DNA from: Halegenticoccus tardaugens
Lineage (GTDB): Archaea > Halobacteriota > Halobacteria > Halobacteriales > Haloferacaceae
Direction: 5' to 3'
NCBI RefSeq assembly: GCF_004116405.1
Contig: NZ_SDIC01000012.1
Span: 1-64,000, forward strand
DNA length: 64,000 nucleotides
Under the pieces are notes generated by a model. It was not told where the DNA came from, did no database searches, and saw nothing but the letters and a program-made list of their open reading frames with translations. This document shows, piece by piece, positions 34,435 to 43,270 of the stretch; position 1 is the first letter of the stretch; every line of letters starts with the position of its first letter. The position numbers were made by a program, and so were the translations under genes.

Positions 34435-34487
34435 CTGAACTCGATTTCAGTACGCTCCCCGACTGAAATGTAATTCAGATTATATTC
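34435..34487 (+). promoter_or_regulatory. Two CTGAA-N6-TTCAG palindromes plus TATA-like element
   Basis: After the CoA-transferase gene are two identical-format inverted repeats, CTGAA-N6-TTCAG, at 34435-34450 and 34463-34478. They are spaced 28 bp centre to centre and are followed by ATTATATT (34480-34487), about 30 bases before the ATG at 34517. They look like tandem operator sites over a promoter. A related half-site design occurs at 63428. Confidence 0.5.
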
Positions 34488-34516
34488 ATGGCGATAGCGA
34501 ACGTCCGTCCATCTGT

Positions 34517-34765
34517 ATGAGAGAGCCACCGCACGCTCCCAACCCAGTGTACAGTCCGCGGACGACCGTCGCGGGGACGCTGGTCTTCCTCGCGCTGAAC
34601 GTCGCCCTCGTGATCGTCGTCTCGGAGCCGCGCGCGGCCGCCGTCGCGTTCGTCGCCGCCGCGGCGGCGTACGGCGTCGCGACGAGGGCGCTCTCGGCGC
34701 GTCGACGGGCCGGCGGTCAGCGCACCGTCTGCGTCCCCCGGACGGACATCTGCATCACGGCCTGA
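34517..34765 (+). CDS. Small membrane protein, function unknown
   Basis: This 82-residue protein has two predicted membrane helices (VAGTLVFLALNVALVIVVSE and AVAFVAAAAAYGVATRAL) and a basic then Cys-containing tail (RRRAGGQRTVCVPRTDICITA from ~63). No family is recognised. It has its own promoter with twin palindromes. The C-terminal two cysteines are unusual for such a short haloarchaeal protein. Confidence 0.55.
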   Translation: MREPPHAPNPVYSPRTTVAGTLVFLALNVALVIVVSEPRAAAVAFVAAAAAYGVATRALSARRRAGGQRTVCVPRTDICITA

Positions 34766-34839
34766 GAGGACGGTCGATCCCACCGCCCCGGACCCGTCGA
34801 GTCGAAGTCCCTAAGACCGTCCTTTCCCCACTCGTACGT

Positions 34840-35715
34840 ATGCAAGCGCTGGTTATCGTGGCGCACGGGTCGCACCTCAACCCCGATTCGAGCGCGCCGA
34901 CGCACGACCACGCGGACACGATCCGCGCCGTCGGTGCGTTCGACGAGGTCAAGACCGGCTTCTGGAAGGAGGAGCCCTCCCTCCGCGAGGTGCTTCGGAC
35001 CGTCGAGAGCGACGAGGCGTACGTCGTCCCCTTCTTCGTCAGCGAGGGCTACTTCACCGAGGAGGTGATCCCGCGCGAACTCCGCCTCGACGGGTGGGAC
35101 GTCTCCGAGTGGGACTCGGACGGCATCGACGCCGACCACGTCACGCTCTCGGCGACGGACGTGGGCAAGACCGTCCACTACTGCGGCCCGGTCGGCACGC
35201 ACGAGTCGATGACCGACGTGATCATCCGCCGCGCGGAGTCGGTGACGGACGATCCCGACGTGGGCGAGGGCTTCGGCCTCGCGGTCGTCGGTCACGGCAC
35301 CGAACGAAACGAGAACAGCGCGAAGGCGATCCACTACCACGCGGCGCGGATCCGCGAGATGGACCGGTTCGACGAGGTCCGCGCCCTCTTCATGGACGAG
35401 GAGCCGGAGGTCGACGACGTGACGGACCACTTCGAGGCCGAGGACGTGGTCGTCGTCCCGCTGTTCATCGCCGACGGCTTTCACACGCAGGAGGACATCC
35501 CCGAGGACATGGGGATCACGGACGACTACCGCGAGGGGTACGACGTGCCCGCAGAGGTCGACGGCCACCGGATCTGGTACGCCGGCGCGGTCGGCACCGA
35601 GGCGCTGATGGCCGACGTGATCCTCGAACGCGCGGCGGACGCGGGCGCGGACATCGGCGAGGCGATCGAGATCGTCCGGGAGCGAACCCGGAGCGCGCCG
35701 GCGACGGGGGACTGA
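34840..35715 (+). CDS. cbiX: Sirohydrochlorin cobaltochelatase
   Basis: This 291-residue protein contains two CbiX-type halves. The first half has ALVIVAHGSHLNPDSSAPTH, VVPFFVSEGYFTEEVIP and a WDVSEWDSDG loop. The second half has AVVGHGTERNENSAKAIHYH and VVVVPLFIADGFHTQEDIPE. The AHGSH and GHGTE catalytic His loops insert Co2+ into sirohydrochlorin, early in cobalamin synthesis. The double-domain form is typical of archaeal CbiX. It is followed at 1 bp by a DR2241-family Fe-S protein, its frequent partner. Cobalamin genes also lie at the left end of the window. Confidence 0.93.
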   Translation: MQALVIVAHGSHLNPDSSAPTHDHADTIRAVGAFDEVKTGFWKEEPSLREVLRTVESDEAYVVPFFVSEGYFTEEVIPRELRLDGWDVSEWDSDGIDADHVTLSATDVGKTVHYCGPVGTHESMTDVIIRRAESVTDDPDVGEGFGLAVVGHGTERNENSAKAIHYHAARIREMDRFDEVRALFMDEEPEVDDVTDHFEAEDVVVVPLFIADGFHTQEDIPEDMGITDDYREGYDVPAEVDGHRIWYAGAVGTEALMADVILERAADAGADIGEAIEIVRERTRSAPATGD

Positions 35716-35716
35716 G

Positions 35717-36910
35717 ATGGGAACCGACGCGGACGCGGTCGCCGACGTTCGAATCGAGCTCGCGGCCCGGCAGTTCGACGCGCTCCTCGCCGCCGCCGCC
35801 GACGGGCCCGGCGTCCAGTTCGACGGCCTGTACGCCCACCGCGGCGCGGAGGACTACGACCGGACCGGCGGTTACACGCTGGGCACGCCCGAGGAGGAGC
35901 GGACGAACCTCTCGGAGTCGGCGTTCCACGCCGCGGCGGAGGCCCACGCCGAGTACGTCACCAACTGGTACTTTTGGCACCACGAGGTCGGGGGGGCGCG
36001 GCGTCGCGGCGGCGTCGAGGCCGACGCCCCGCGCCACCACCGCCGGGCGTTCCTCCGGTGGGTCGAGGGCGCGCTCGACGGCGACGGGAGCGTTCCGGAG
36101 CGCTACGCCGCGCTCCGCGGGGGCGTCTCCCGAGAGTGGGGACAGCTCCGGGTGACGGCGACCCTTGGTTCCGACGGGGGGAGGCGGTACGAACTCCGCC
36201 ACGTCGACGACGCGGAGACGCCCTCCGCGGATCTCGACGCGTTCTGCGACCCCCTCGCGGCCCGCGAGATCGCCACCTACGACGAGAAGGGGCGGTACCG
36301 CCCCCTGAAGACGGCGCCGTCGCTCCGATCCGGGTGGATCATCGAAACCCTCGACCAGCGCGCCGTCGTCGAGGCCGTCGACGCCTTCTACCCCGCGACG
36401 ATCGCGAACTGGAACCTCGAACGCGCGGGCGAACTCGACGTGAGCCACTGGGCGGAAACCGCGGCGCGCCAGACCGGGATCTACGACGTCGTCGACGAAC
36501 TCCGCGGGGACGCCGTCGATCGGATCGCCGAGTCGTGCTGCGTCGACTCGCAGTGTCTCAAGCGGCGACAGTGGGACGAGACCGCGGATCGCGAACTCGA
36601 ACCGGATCGCGGCGAGGGGATCTTTCCCTGTCGAGAGCCGTGTTCGCTCGTGATCGCCGCGGCGCGAACGTGGGCGACGCTCGAACGCGAGGAGCCGCGG
36701 ACCTACGAGTTCGAACTGACGCCGAGCGAGAAGGAAGGGCTCGAAGCGATCGTCGACGCGGTCGCCGACGGGCGGATCGACGAGATCCGCGAGGCCGACG
36801 TGTACGAGGGAGCGAACCGCTACCGGGCGCGATACCTCAGGGCCAAGCGGTTCGACGAGGAGGGGAACCTCTCGGGAGAACCGACGGGACCGGACGGCGG
36901 GGAGGAGTGA
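35717..36910 (+). CDS. DR2241-family iron-sulfur protein linked to CbiX
   Basis: This 397-residue protein's late region has a Cys cluster (ESCCVDSQCLKRR, then FPCREPCSLVIAAARTW) fitting a 4Fe-4S site, with WGQLRVTATLG and YDEKGRYRPLKTAPSLRSGW upstream. This matches the DR2241 family that is regularly linked to cbiX in haloarchaea and some bacteria. A redox or cluster-based role in corrin synthesis is inferred but not proven. Its ATG is 1 bp after the CbiX stop (TGAGATG), so they form an operon. A membrane-protein gene converges on it with a 3-bp gap. Confidence 0.85.
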   Translation: MGTDADAVADVRIELAARQFDALLAAAADGPGVQFDGLYAHRGAEDYDRTGGYTLGTPEEERTNLSESAFHAAAEAHAEYVTNWYFWHHEVGGARRRGGVEADAPRHHRRAFLRWVEGALDGDGSVPERYAALRGGVSREWGQLRVTATLGSDGGRRYELRHVDDAETPSADLDAFCDPLAAREIATYDEKGRYRPLKTAPSLRSGWIIETLDQRAVVEAVDAFYPATIANWNLERAGELDVSHWAETAARQTGIYDVVDELRGDAVDRIAESCCVDSQCLKRRQWDETADRELEPDRGEGIFPCREPCSLVIAAARTWATLEREEPRTYEFELTPSEKEGLEAIVDAVADGRIDEIREADVYEGANRYRARYLRAKRFDEEGNLSGEPTGPDGGEE

Positions 36911-36913
36911 CGG

Positions 36914-37489
36914 CTACCTCGTGAGGAGAACGAGCGCCGCCAGCACGCCGCCGATGACGACGCCGACGCCGAGAAGCACCGCGGCGCTGTCGACCACCAC
37001 GCCCACGCCGAGCGCGAGCACGATCGCGAAGATCCCGAATCCGGCGATCGAGAGCGTTCCGACGTCGGCCGTGAGCGTCCGCAGGCGTTCGACGAGCGGT
37101 TCCTCGCCCGGTTCCGGTCGCCGCGGGCGGCCGAGGGCCTCGTCCACGTCGACGGGTTCCTTCTCGACGGCGAGCGGTTCGACGGTCACGTCGACGTACG
37201 CGACCTCGGCCCCGTAGCCGGTGACGAGTTTGAGCTTTCCGGTCACCGGCTCGCGGACGGCGGCGACGTCGATCTCGACGGAGCGCGTCGAGCCCCGTTC
37301 GACGTAGTGGTTGCCGCCTTCGAGGGTCGCGACCTGCGACAACGCGTCGTCGAGGTGAAGGTGGACGTGGACCGACTCGCCGCGGTTGACGAGGTCGACG
37401 ACGAACGACTCGTCGGTGACGAACCGGTCCGGAACCTCGACGTGGTGGAGCCGCTTTCGGTTCACGTCCACTGTCAGCGAGTCGGGCAC
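36914..37489 (-). CDS. Haloarchaeal membrane-anchored beta-domain protein, function unknown
   Basis: This 191-residue protein has an N-terminal beta-rich domain (~1-105) with an Ig-like look (VVDLVNRGESVHVHLHLDDA, TRSVEIDVAAVREPVTGKL). A charged linker (VEKEPVDVDEALGRPRRPEP) and a C-terminal segment with two hydrophobic helices (IAGFGIFAIVLALGVGVVVD; AVLLGVGVVIGGVLAALVLL) follow. No known family is recognised. It converges with DR2241 and is 81 bp upstream of the Trm112-like gene on the same strand. Confidence 0.7.
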   Translation of the reverse strand: MPDSLTVDVNRKRLHHVEVPDRFVTDESFVVDLVNRGESVHVHLHLDDALSQVATLEGGNHYVERGSTRSVEIDVAAVREPVTGKLKLVTGYGAEVAYVDVTVEPLAVEKEPVDVDEALGRPRRPEPGEEPLVERLRTLTADVGTLSIAGFGIFAIVLALGVGVVVDSAAVLLGVGVVIGGVLAALVLLTR

Positions 37490-37570
37490 GTGTGCCCCGT
37501 TGCACCCACCAACGAAAAAGGTTCAGGACCCGACGTTGCGACCGGACCCGATCGCCCACGACGGGCGGGG

Positions 37571-37753
37571 TCAGTCCCGCATGTCCGGCGGCAGCAGGTT
37601 CGGAATGCCGTCCTCGATCGGGTACCGTTCGCCGCACTCGGTGCAGACGAGCGTCCCTTCGAGCACCTCCTCGTCGGTTCGCTCGTCGACCTCGAGTTCG
37701 AGGTCGTGTTTGTCCATCGGGCAGCAGACGATGTCCATCAGCGACTCCTTCAT
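37571..37753 (-). CDS. Trm112-like zinc-ribbon protein
   Basis: This 60-residue protein (MKESLMDIVCCPMDKHDLEL, then GTLVCTECGERYPIEDGIPN) has paired Cys motifs CCP and CTEC plus GERYPIxDGIPxLLP. That is the Trm112/YcaR fold that activates tRNA, rRNA or protein methyltransferases by binding them. It is small but highly conserved in type. It is divergent from the second ABC importer. Which methyltransferase it partners cannot be read here. Confidence 0.9.
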   Translation of the reverse strand: MKESLMDIVCCPMDKHDLELEVDERTDEEVLEGTLVCTECGERYPIEDGIPNLLPPDMRD

Positions 37754-38097
37754 TGCCCGACGTGAAGGTCGGACCGCTCAAAAGCGTACGGGTTCGCTTT
37801 CAGGGTCGCGTTCGGATGAGGGACGGTCGGCGGCTTCGGTACCGACGACGACGCGTCCGAAAGCGCCTCCTCGCGCTCGCGACCCGCGCTTCGCGCGACC
37901 TGCGGGCGTGCGCGCGGGATCTCGCGCCGCGAGCGCTCGGCACCGTCCGGTTTCCCACCCGACGTTCGCCGTTCCCCCTCGCACGCGTGCATCGTCCAAG
38001 ATTCCGTATCTGTGACGAACGGTGAATGACCGACTGCGCTGTAAATCAAGGTCATCCGACTTGAAATTTATTCGAGAGCGGACCGACGTGTGTAGTG
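37754..38097. other. 344-bp intergenic region between Trm112-like and SBP genes
   Basis: I see no credible gene in it. The middle (about 37860-37960) is extremely GC-rich with many overlapping CGCG/GCGC inverted repeats. The right end becomes AT-rich (GAAATTTATT near 38063-38072) and should hold the TATA box about 30 bases before the solute-binding-protein ATG at 38098. Confidence 0.5.
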
Positions 38098-39549
38098 ATG
38101 GACCGTGGGAACTCACGCGAGTCGGCGCGCAGACGCGTTTCCCGTCGGAGTTTCATGAAGGCGGCCGGAGCGACGGGAGCCGCGGCGGGACTGGCCGGCT
38201 GTACCGCGTTCGGGCGGGAGACGGACGCGAACACCGTGCAGTGGCTCGCGGATTCGAACGTGACCGGGGTCGCGGGGGAGGTCCGCCAGGGGCTGTACGA
38301 TGCGGGTCTCTCGCGGGACGTCTCGCTCGACATCCTCGCCGGCCCGAGCAGCACGAGTTCCCGCCAGCAACAGATCCAGCGGTGGCTCGACGCGAACCTC
38401 TCGAATCCGGACCTCATCATGGTGGACAGCGGGTGGGCGATCCCCTTCATCGTCCGGCAACAGTTCCTGAACCTCACCGAGAGCGACGCGTTCCCGGACC
38501 GCCTCGTCCGACGGATCGAAAACCGGTACTTCGAAGCGAGCGTTCAGACCGCCGAACACCCGCAGACCGGGGATCTGTACGGCGTGCCGTTGTTCATGGA
38601 CGTCCCGACGATGCTGTACCGTCGGGACCTGATCGAGGCGGCCGGCTACGATCCGGCCGGCGAAAACTGGGCCACCGAGTCGATCCGCTGGAAGCGATTC
38701 GCGCGGGCGGTGCGCGACGTACTCGATCGAAACGGGGACCTCCAGTACGGCTTCACGTTCCAGGCGAGCGCCTACGAGGGACTCTCGTGCTGTGACTTCA
38801 ACGAGTTCATGTCGTCGTGGGGCGGCGCGTACTTCGGCGGCCGCGACACCCTCTTCGGCCCCGTCGGCCAGCGTCCCGTGACGGTCGACACCCAGCCCGT
38901 GATCGACTCGATCCGGATGATCCGGACCTTCATCGGCGGTCCGGACGCGTCCGGCGCGCTCGACGGGTACGCCGGCCCGATCTCCCCGCGAGCGGTGCTC
39001 TCGTGGATCGAAGATCCCTCGCTCTCGCCCTTTACCAACGGCAACGCGGTCGCGAACCGCAACTGGCCGTACGCGATCCCCCTCAGCAGAGAATCGCTCG
39101 GGGACAGACTCGGCGTGATGCCTCTCCCGTACGCCGTCTCCGAGGGCCAGTCGCGGTATCGGGGGATCGGCGGACCGACCGCGTCGCTCGGCGGGTGGCA
39201 CGTGGCGATCAATCCGAACACCGAAAAGCTGGACAGGGCCGTGCAGGTCCTCGAAGCGATGACGACGCGCAGCTTCCGGTTCACGCTCCTGGACGCCATC
39301 GGGTGGCTCCCGCCGGAGCCGCGACTCTTCCGGTCGCAGGCGGCCCGAGACCTGCTCGGAGACGCCGTCGAACCGCTCCGCGTCGCCGGGGAGAACGCGA
39401 TCCCCCGGCCGGTGACGGTCGTCTGGCCGCAGGAGTCGACGAAAATCGCACAGATCGTAAACAGCGCGTACGGCGGCGGCGTCGCGCCGGAGCAAGCGAT
39501 GGCGACGCTGCAGTCGCAGCTCGAAGAGATCGAGAACTACAACGGATAA
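38098..39549 (+). CDS. Solute-binding lipoprotein of second ABC importer
   Basis: This 483-residue precursor begins MDRGNSRESARRRVSRRSFM. It has a Tat pair (RR 16-17), a lipobox GLAGC with Cys35 and a periplasmic-binding-protein-like domain. Mid-protein features include LPDLIMVDSG-like (NPDLIMVDSGWAIPF), WKRFARAVRDVLDRNGDLQY and a Cys pair in EGLSCCDFNEFM. It belongs to the sugar-type SBP superfamily. A GTG one codon earlier is also possible. It is followed 2 bp later by a permease. No ATPase gene is in this operon, so it probably borrows one. Confidence 0.9.
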   Translation: MDRGNSRESARRRVSRRSFMKAAGATGAAAGLAGCTAFGRETDANTVQWLADSNVTGVAGEVRQGLYDAGLSRDVSLDILAGPSSTSSRQQQIQRWLDANLSNPDLIMVDSGWAIPFIVRQQFLNLTESDAFPDRLVRRIENRYFEASVQTAEHPQTGDLYGVPLFMDVPTMLYRRDLIEAAGYDPAGENWATESIRWKRFARAVRDVLDRNGDLQYGFTFQASAYEGLSCCDFNEFMSSWGGAYFGGRDTLFGPVGQRPVTVDTQPVIDSIRMIRTFIGGPDASGALDGYAGPISPRAVLSWIEDPSLSPFTNGNAVANRNWPYAIPLSRESLGDRLGVMPLPYAVSEGQSRYRGIGGPTASLGGWHVAINPNTEKLDRAVQVLEAMTTRSFRFTLLDAIGWLPPEPRLFRSQAARDLLGDAVEPLRVAGENAIPRPVTVVWPQESTKIAQIVNSAYGGGVAPEQAMATLQSQLEEIENYNG

Positions 39550-39551
39550 CG

Positions 39552-40535
39552 ATGGCACAAGAACAACGAACGGAATCCGGGGTACAGAAACGATCCGGGG
39601 CGTACGCCCGCGCGATCCAGTGGGCGGAGAACCTGAACGACACGCAGTTCGCCTATCTCCTGTTGATACCCGCGTTCGTCCTCCTGACGGTTATCGCGCT
39701 CGCGCCGCTCGCCATGACGTTCGAACTCTCGCTTCGCGCCGACAGCCTCCGCGGCACCGAACAGGTGGGGCGGTTCGTCGGGCTCGAAAACTACGTCGCG
39801 CTCCTGACCGGGGAACTCGACACTGTCGCGCTTCCCAACCCGTTCATCGACCTGAACTCGCCGTTCGAGAGCGCGCTGTTCGTGACGGCGATCTTCACCG
39901 TCGTGAGCGTCCTCTTCGAGACGGTGATCGGGTTCGGGCAGGCGCTCGTGCTCGATCAGGACTTCCGCGGCCGTCGGTGGGTCCGCGTCGCGATCATCCT
40001 CCCGTGGGCCGTGCCGATCGTCATCCAGGGGATGATCTTCTATCTCATCTTCACGCCGGGGATCGGCTTCGGCGTCGACGTCGCCCAGTCGCTCGGCTTT
40101 TCGGGGACGCCGCTCACGAACTCGGCGGAGGCGATCTGGCTCATCATCCTCGCCGACGTCTGGAAGACGTCCGCGTTCATGGCGCTTCTCATCCTCGCGG
40201 GCCTCCAGAGCGTCGACCGCAGCCTCTACGACGTCGCGAAGGTCGCCGGCGCGACGAAGTGGCAGCAGTTCAAGCTGATCACCCTGCCGCTCGTGCTGCC
40301 GACGCTGCTCGTCGCGATGCTGTTTCGGACGCTCGACGCGGCGCGGATCTACGGGCTGGCCGAGACGATGGCCGGCTGTACGACGGTGCCGACGCTTTCG
40401 TGTCTGGTCGTCACGACGTTCAGCGTGCGCCGCTACGCGACGGCCGCGGCCGTGGCGTTCGTCACGGCGGCCATCATCGGTCTGATCGCCTCGATCTACA
40501 TCGTGCGCTTCTACCGAAGCGAGGGGGGCGTCTGA
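39552..40535 (+). CDS. ABC importer permease, second system (MalF-like)
   Basis: This 327-residue membrane protein has an extended cytoplasmic N-terminus (~30 residues), six hydrophobic helices and the EAA loop YDVAKVAGATKWQQFKLITL. It starts 2 bp after the SBP stop. An extra loop with paired Cys (AGCTTVPTLSCLVV) is unusual for this family. It forms the channel with the next permease. Confidence 0.92.
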   Translation: MAQEQRTESGVQKRSGAYARAIQWAENLNDTQFAYLLLIPAFVLLTVIALAPLAMTFELSLRADSLRGTEQVGRFVGLENYVALLTGELDTVALPNPFIDLNSPFESALFVTAIFTVVSVLFETVIGFGQALVLDQDFRGRRWVRVAIILPWAVPIVIQGMIFYLIFTPGIGFGVDVAQSLGFSGTPLTNSAEAIWLIILADVWKTSAFMALLILAGLQSVDRSLYDVAKVAGATKWQQFKLITLPLVLPTLLVAMLFRTLDAARIYGLAETMAGCTTVPTLSCLVVTTFSVRRYATAAAVAFVTAAIIGLIASIYIVRFYRSEGGV

Positions 40536-40536
40536 G

Positions 40537-41478
40537 ATGGCGGCCGAGACCGAACGGCCGCGGACGGAGGAACCGGACGACGACGCCGGGCCGTACACGC
40601 GGTGGGTGCGGCGCTCGATCGAGAACCCGCGGCGGACGTACCGGGCGATGTTCTACGTCGTGACGATCTTCTTTCTCGTCACCACGCTGTTTCCGATCTA
40701 CTGGCTCTTGGTCGTGGCGCTCACGCCGGAGGGCGCGCTGTCGAACATCGGGCTGCTCCCGAACGGGTTCAACCCCGGCGCGTTCGTCGAGGTGTTCCAG
40801 GTCCTCCCGTTCCACGTCTACATGTTCAACAGCTTCGTGATCGCGCTGTCGACCACCGTCGTCGTGCTGGTGCTCGCGAGCCTCGCGGGGTACGTCTTCG
40901 GTCGGATCAACTTCCCGGGTCGGGGACCGCTCATGCTCGTCATCCTCGCGATCTCCTTTTTCCCGCCGGCGGGCTTCATCATCCCCCTGTTCCAGCTTTT
41001 CACCGGCAACGTCGAGATCTTCGGCGTGAGCAGCCCGATGCTGTTCAACACGCCCTTCGCGATCATGCTGCCCGCCGGGGCGCTGTACATGCCGCTTTCG
41101 ATCTTCATCCTCACGACGTTCTACGGGCAGATCCCCGACGGGCTGGAGGACGCCGCTCGCGTCGAGGGCGCGACGCGGTTCGGCGCGCTCTTTCGCGTGA
41201 TCGTCCCGCTGTCCGCGCCCGGCGTCGCGACGGCCGGCGTGCTGACGTTCATCTACGTGTACAACGAGTTCTTCTTCTCGTTCCTGATGACGAACGGGGA
41301 GGCGGGGAACTGGTCGCCGATCGTCTGGGGCATCCTCGGCTACCAGACCCAGTACACCGCGCTGTACAACCTGATGGCCGCGTCGAGCATCATCGGCCTG
41401 CTCCCCGTCGCGATCCTCGTCGTGATCGCCCAGGAGAAGATCATAAGCGGCCTCACGAGCGGCGCGCTCAAGGAGTGA
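40537..41478 (+). CDS. ABC importer permease, second system (MalG-like)
   Basis: This 313-residue membrane protein has an acidic N-terminus (EEPDDDAGPY) before six hydrophobic helices. Its EAA loop is LEDAARVEGATRFGALFRVI then VPLSAPG. Its ATG is 1 bp after the preceding stop. It is the last gene of the operon; the next gene, on the opposite strand, is a small repeat protein. The operon lacks a nucleotide-binding subunit. Confidence 0.92.
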   Translation: MAAETERPRTEEPDDDAGPYTRWVRRSIENPRRTYRAMFYVVTIFFLVTTLFPIYWLLVVALTPEGALSNIGLLPNGFNPGAFVEVFQVLPFHVYMFNSFVIALSTTVVVLVLASLAGYVFGRINFPGRGPLMLVILAISFFPPAGFIIPLFQLFTGNVEIFGVSSPMLFNTPFAIMLPAGALYMPLSIFILTTFYGQIPDGLEDAARVEGATRFGALFRVIVPLSAPGVATAGVLTFIYVYNEFFFSFLMTNGEAGNWSPIVWGILGYQTQYTALYNLMAASSIIGLLPVAILVVIAQEKIISGLTSGALKE

Positions 41479-41502
41479 ACGCCAGCCCGGCGGCCGCCGC
41501 CG

Positions 41503-41736
41503 TCACTCGTCCGATTCGATCCTCGACTCGCCCGACGCCACCCCCGCGCTTCGCTTCGCGCGGGTCCACCCGCCGAGCCGGTTCCGGATCGTCGCCGACG
41601 ACGGTCGAAGGCCGAGCGACTGGTATTCGAGGATGGTCGGCGCGCGCCCGAGACGTTCCGTGGCCGTCCGTAACGCTTCGATACAGTCCTCCCGCGTGAA
41701 CTCCGTCGGCCTCCCTCGCCGATTTCTGATGCCCAT
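41503..41736 (-). CDS. Homing-endonuclease-associated-repeat-type DNA-binding protein
   Basis: This 77-residue basic protein starts at MGIRNRRGRPTEFTREDCIE. It runs ALRTATERLGRAPTILEYQS, then LGLRPSSATIRNRLGGWTRA and ends with an Ala/Gly tail. The module (CIeALrtatexLGraPTileYqslgLrPSsaTIrnrlGgWtrAk) is the repeat found in DNA-targeting regions of homing endonucleases. In haloarchaea single-repeat copies act as stand-alone proteins of unknown function. No nuclease domain is present. It converges with the ABC operon. Confidence 0.75.
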   Translation of the reverse strand: MGIRNRRGRPTEFTREDCIEALRTATERLGRAPTILEYQSLGLRPSSATIRNRLGGWTRAKRSAGVASGESRIESDE

Positions 41737-41887
41737 CTTCCTTCCCCTCCGTTGGCTACGTCGATCCGACGCGGCCGGGATAAGTGTTTGGATAGCGACG
41801 TTTCGTGCGGGTCCGGAGGGCGAGCCGATCACCGCGAAGAAACGCCGGGTCGGGCACGGTTTCGAGTTCGGTTTTTCCCTCCACCGG

Positions 41888-43219
41888 CTACGCGTCGAAC
41901 GGATCGATCAGTTCCACCGTCTGCGAGCGCCCGGGGCCGATACCGACGGCGTAGACGGGCGCGCCGACCTCGTCGCTGACGTAGTCGAGGTACTCGCGGG
42001 CGGCCTCGGGGACGGCGTCGTACCCCTCGGCGGCGACCTCGCCCCAGTCGACCTCCGGCCACGGCTCGAACTCCTTCAGGACCGGTTCGCAGTCGCCCCA
42101 CCGCTCCGTCGTGGCGGGCACGGTCAGCCGCTCCTCGCCGTCGAGTTCGTAGGCGTGGCCGACCTTCACCTCGTCCAGCCCGGCGAGCACGTCGAGGTGG
42201 TTGACGGCGATGCCGGTGAAGCCGCTGACGCGGGCGGCGTGTCTGAGCATCGGCACGTCGAGCCACCCGATGCGCCGCGGCCGGCCCGTGACGGTGCCGA
42301 ACTCGCCTCCCTTCTCGCGGATGTAGTCGGCGAGCTCCTCGTCGCGCTCGTCGCCGTCCAGCTCGGTCGGGAGCGGCCCCTCGCCGACCCGCGAGAGGTA
42401 GGCCTTCACGATGCCGACGACCTCGCCCCGCCCGACGACGGTCGGACCGACGCCGCTGCCGGTCGCCGCGCCGCCGGCGGTCGGGTTCGAGGAGGTGACG
42501 TACGGGTAGTTCCCGTGGTCGATGTCGATGAGCGTGCCCTGCGCGCCCTCGAACATGAGGTCGTCTCCCGCCTCCAGCCGGCGGTGGAGGAAGTCGCTCC
42601 CCCCGACGATCATGCCCTCCTCTGCGAGCCGGCGGCCGTACTCGGCGTACTCCTCGTGGAGGGCGTCGACGTCGCACTCCTCGCCGGCCTCCAGCCCGTA
42701 CACCTCCTCGATGAGCGCCCGCTTCTGCGGGACGACGTACTCCAGCCGGTCGCGGAGCACCTCCGGGTCGAGGAGGTCGCCGACGCGGACGCCGCGCCGG
42801 CCGACCTTGTCCTCGTACGTCGGGCCGATGCCGCGGCCGGTCGTGCCCACCTTCACGCCCGAATCGGCCTTCGCGTCCTCCTCGATGCCGTCGAGGACGC
42901 GGTGGTACGGGAGGATGACGTGCGCGCGCTTCGCGACGCGGACGTCGGGGTCGAGTCCGCGACCGCGGAGGGCGTCGATCTCGTCGAACAGCGTCAGCGG
43001 GTTGACGACGCACCCGTTTCCGAGCACGCCCACCTTGCCGCGGACGGCACCGCTCGGGACCAGAGACAGCTTGTACTCCTCGCCGCCTTCGACGACGGTG
43101 TGTCCTGCGTTGTCGCCGCCCTGGTACCGGACGACGACGTCGGCCTCGCCGCCCCAGAGGTCGACGAGCGCGCCCTTGCCCTCGTCGCCGAGCTGCGAGC
43201 CGACGATTGTGACGGTCAT
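41888..43219 (-). CDS. purA: Adenylosuccinate synthase
   Basis: This 443-residue protein starts at MTVTIVGSQLGDEGKGALVD with the GDEGKG phosphate-loop and GGDNAGHTVV. Later come TTGRGIGPTYEDK, GTLIDIDHGNYPYVTSSNPT and RPRRIGWLD. All PurA signature regions are present. It converts IMP, Asp and GTP to adenylosuccinate in AMP synthesis. It has its own promoter region of 231 bp, with a hairpin at 43271-43292 and an AT-rich patch, shared with a divergent small regulator. No adjacent pur genes were found. Confidence 0.96.
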   Translation of the reverse strand: MTVTIVGSQLGDEGKGALVDLWGGEADVVVRYQGGDNAGHTVVEGGEEYKLSLVPSGAVRGKVGVLGNGCVVNPLTLFDEIDALRGRGLDPDVRVAKRAHVILPYHRVLDGIEEDAKADSGVKVGTTGRGIGPTYEDKVGRRGVRVGDLLDPEVLRDRLEYVVPQKRALIEEVYGLEAGEECDVDALHEEYAEYGRRLAEEGMIVGGSDFLHRRLEAGDDLMFEGAQGTLIDIDHGNYPYVTSSNPTAGGAATGSGVGPTVVGRGEVVGIVKAYLSRVGEGPLPTELDGDERDEELADYIREKGGEFGTVTGRPRRIGWLDVPMLRHAARVSGFTGIAVNHLDVLAGLDEVKVGHAYELDGEERLTVPATTERWGDCEPVLKEFEPWPEVDWGEVAAEGYDAVPEAAREYLDYVSDEVGAPVYAVGIGPGRSQTVELIDPFDA

Positions 43220-43270
43220 ACCCGCCGATTCAGGCCCACCCGCTAAACCGATTACGATCTCTCGACGGAT

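Noticed and set aside
37754..38097. Small genes in the large gap
   Set aside because: Open frames here are Arg/Ser-rich shadows without conserved motifs or start context; treated as promoter and GC-rich spacer.
41503..41736. An intein or mobile intron remnant
   Set aside because: Only the targeting repeat is present; no HNH/LAGLIDADG nuclease, flanking duplication or disrupted host gene is seen.
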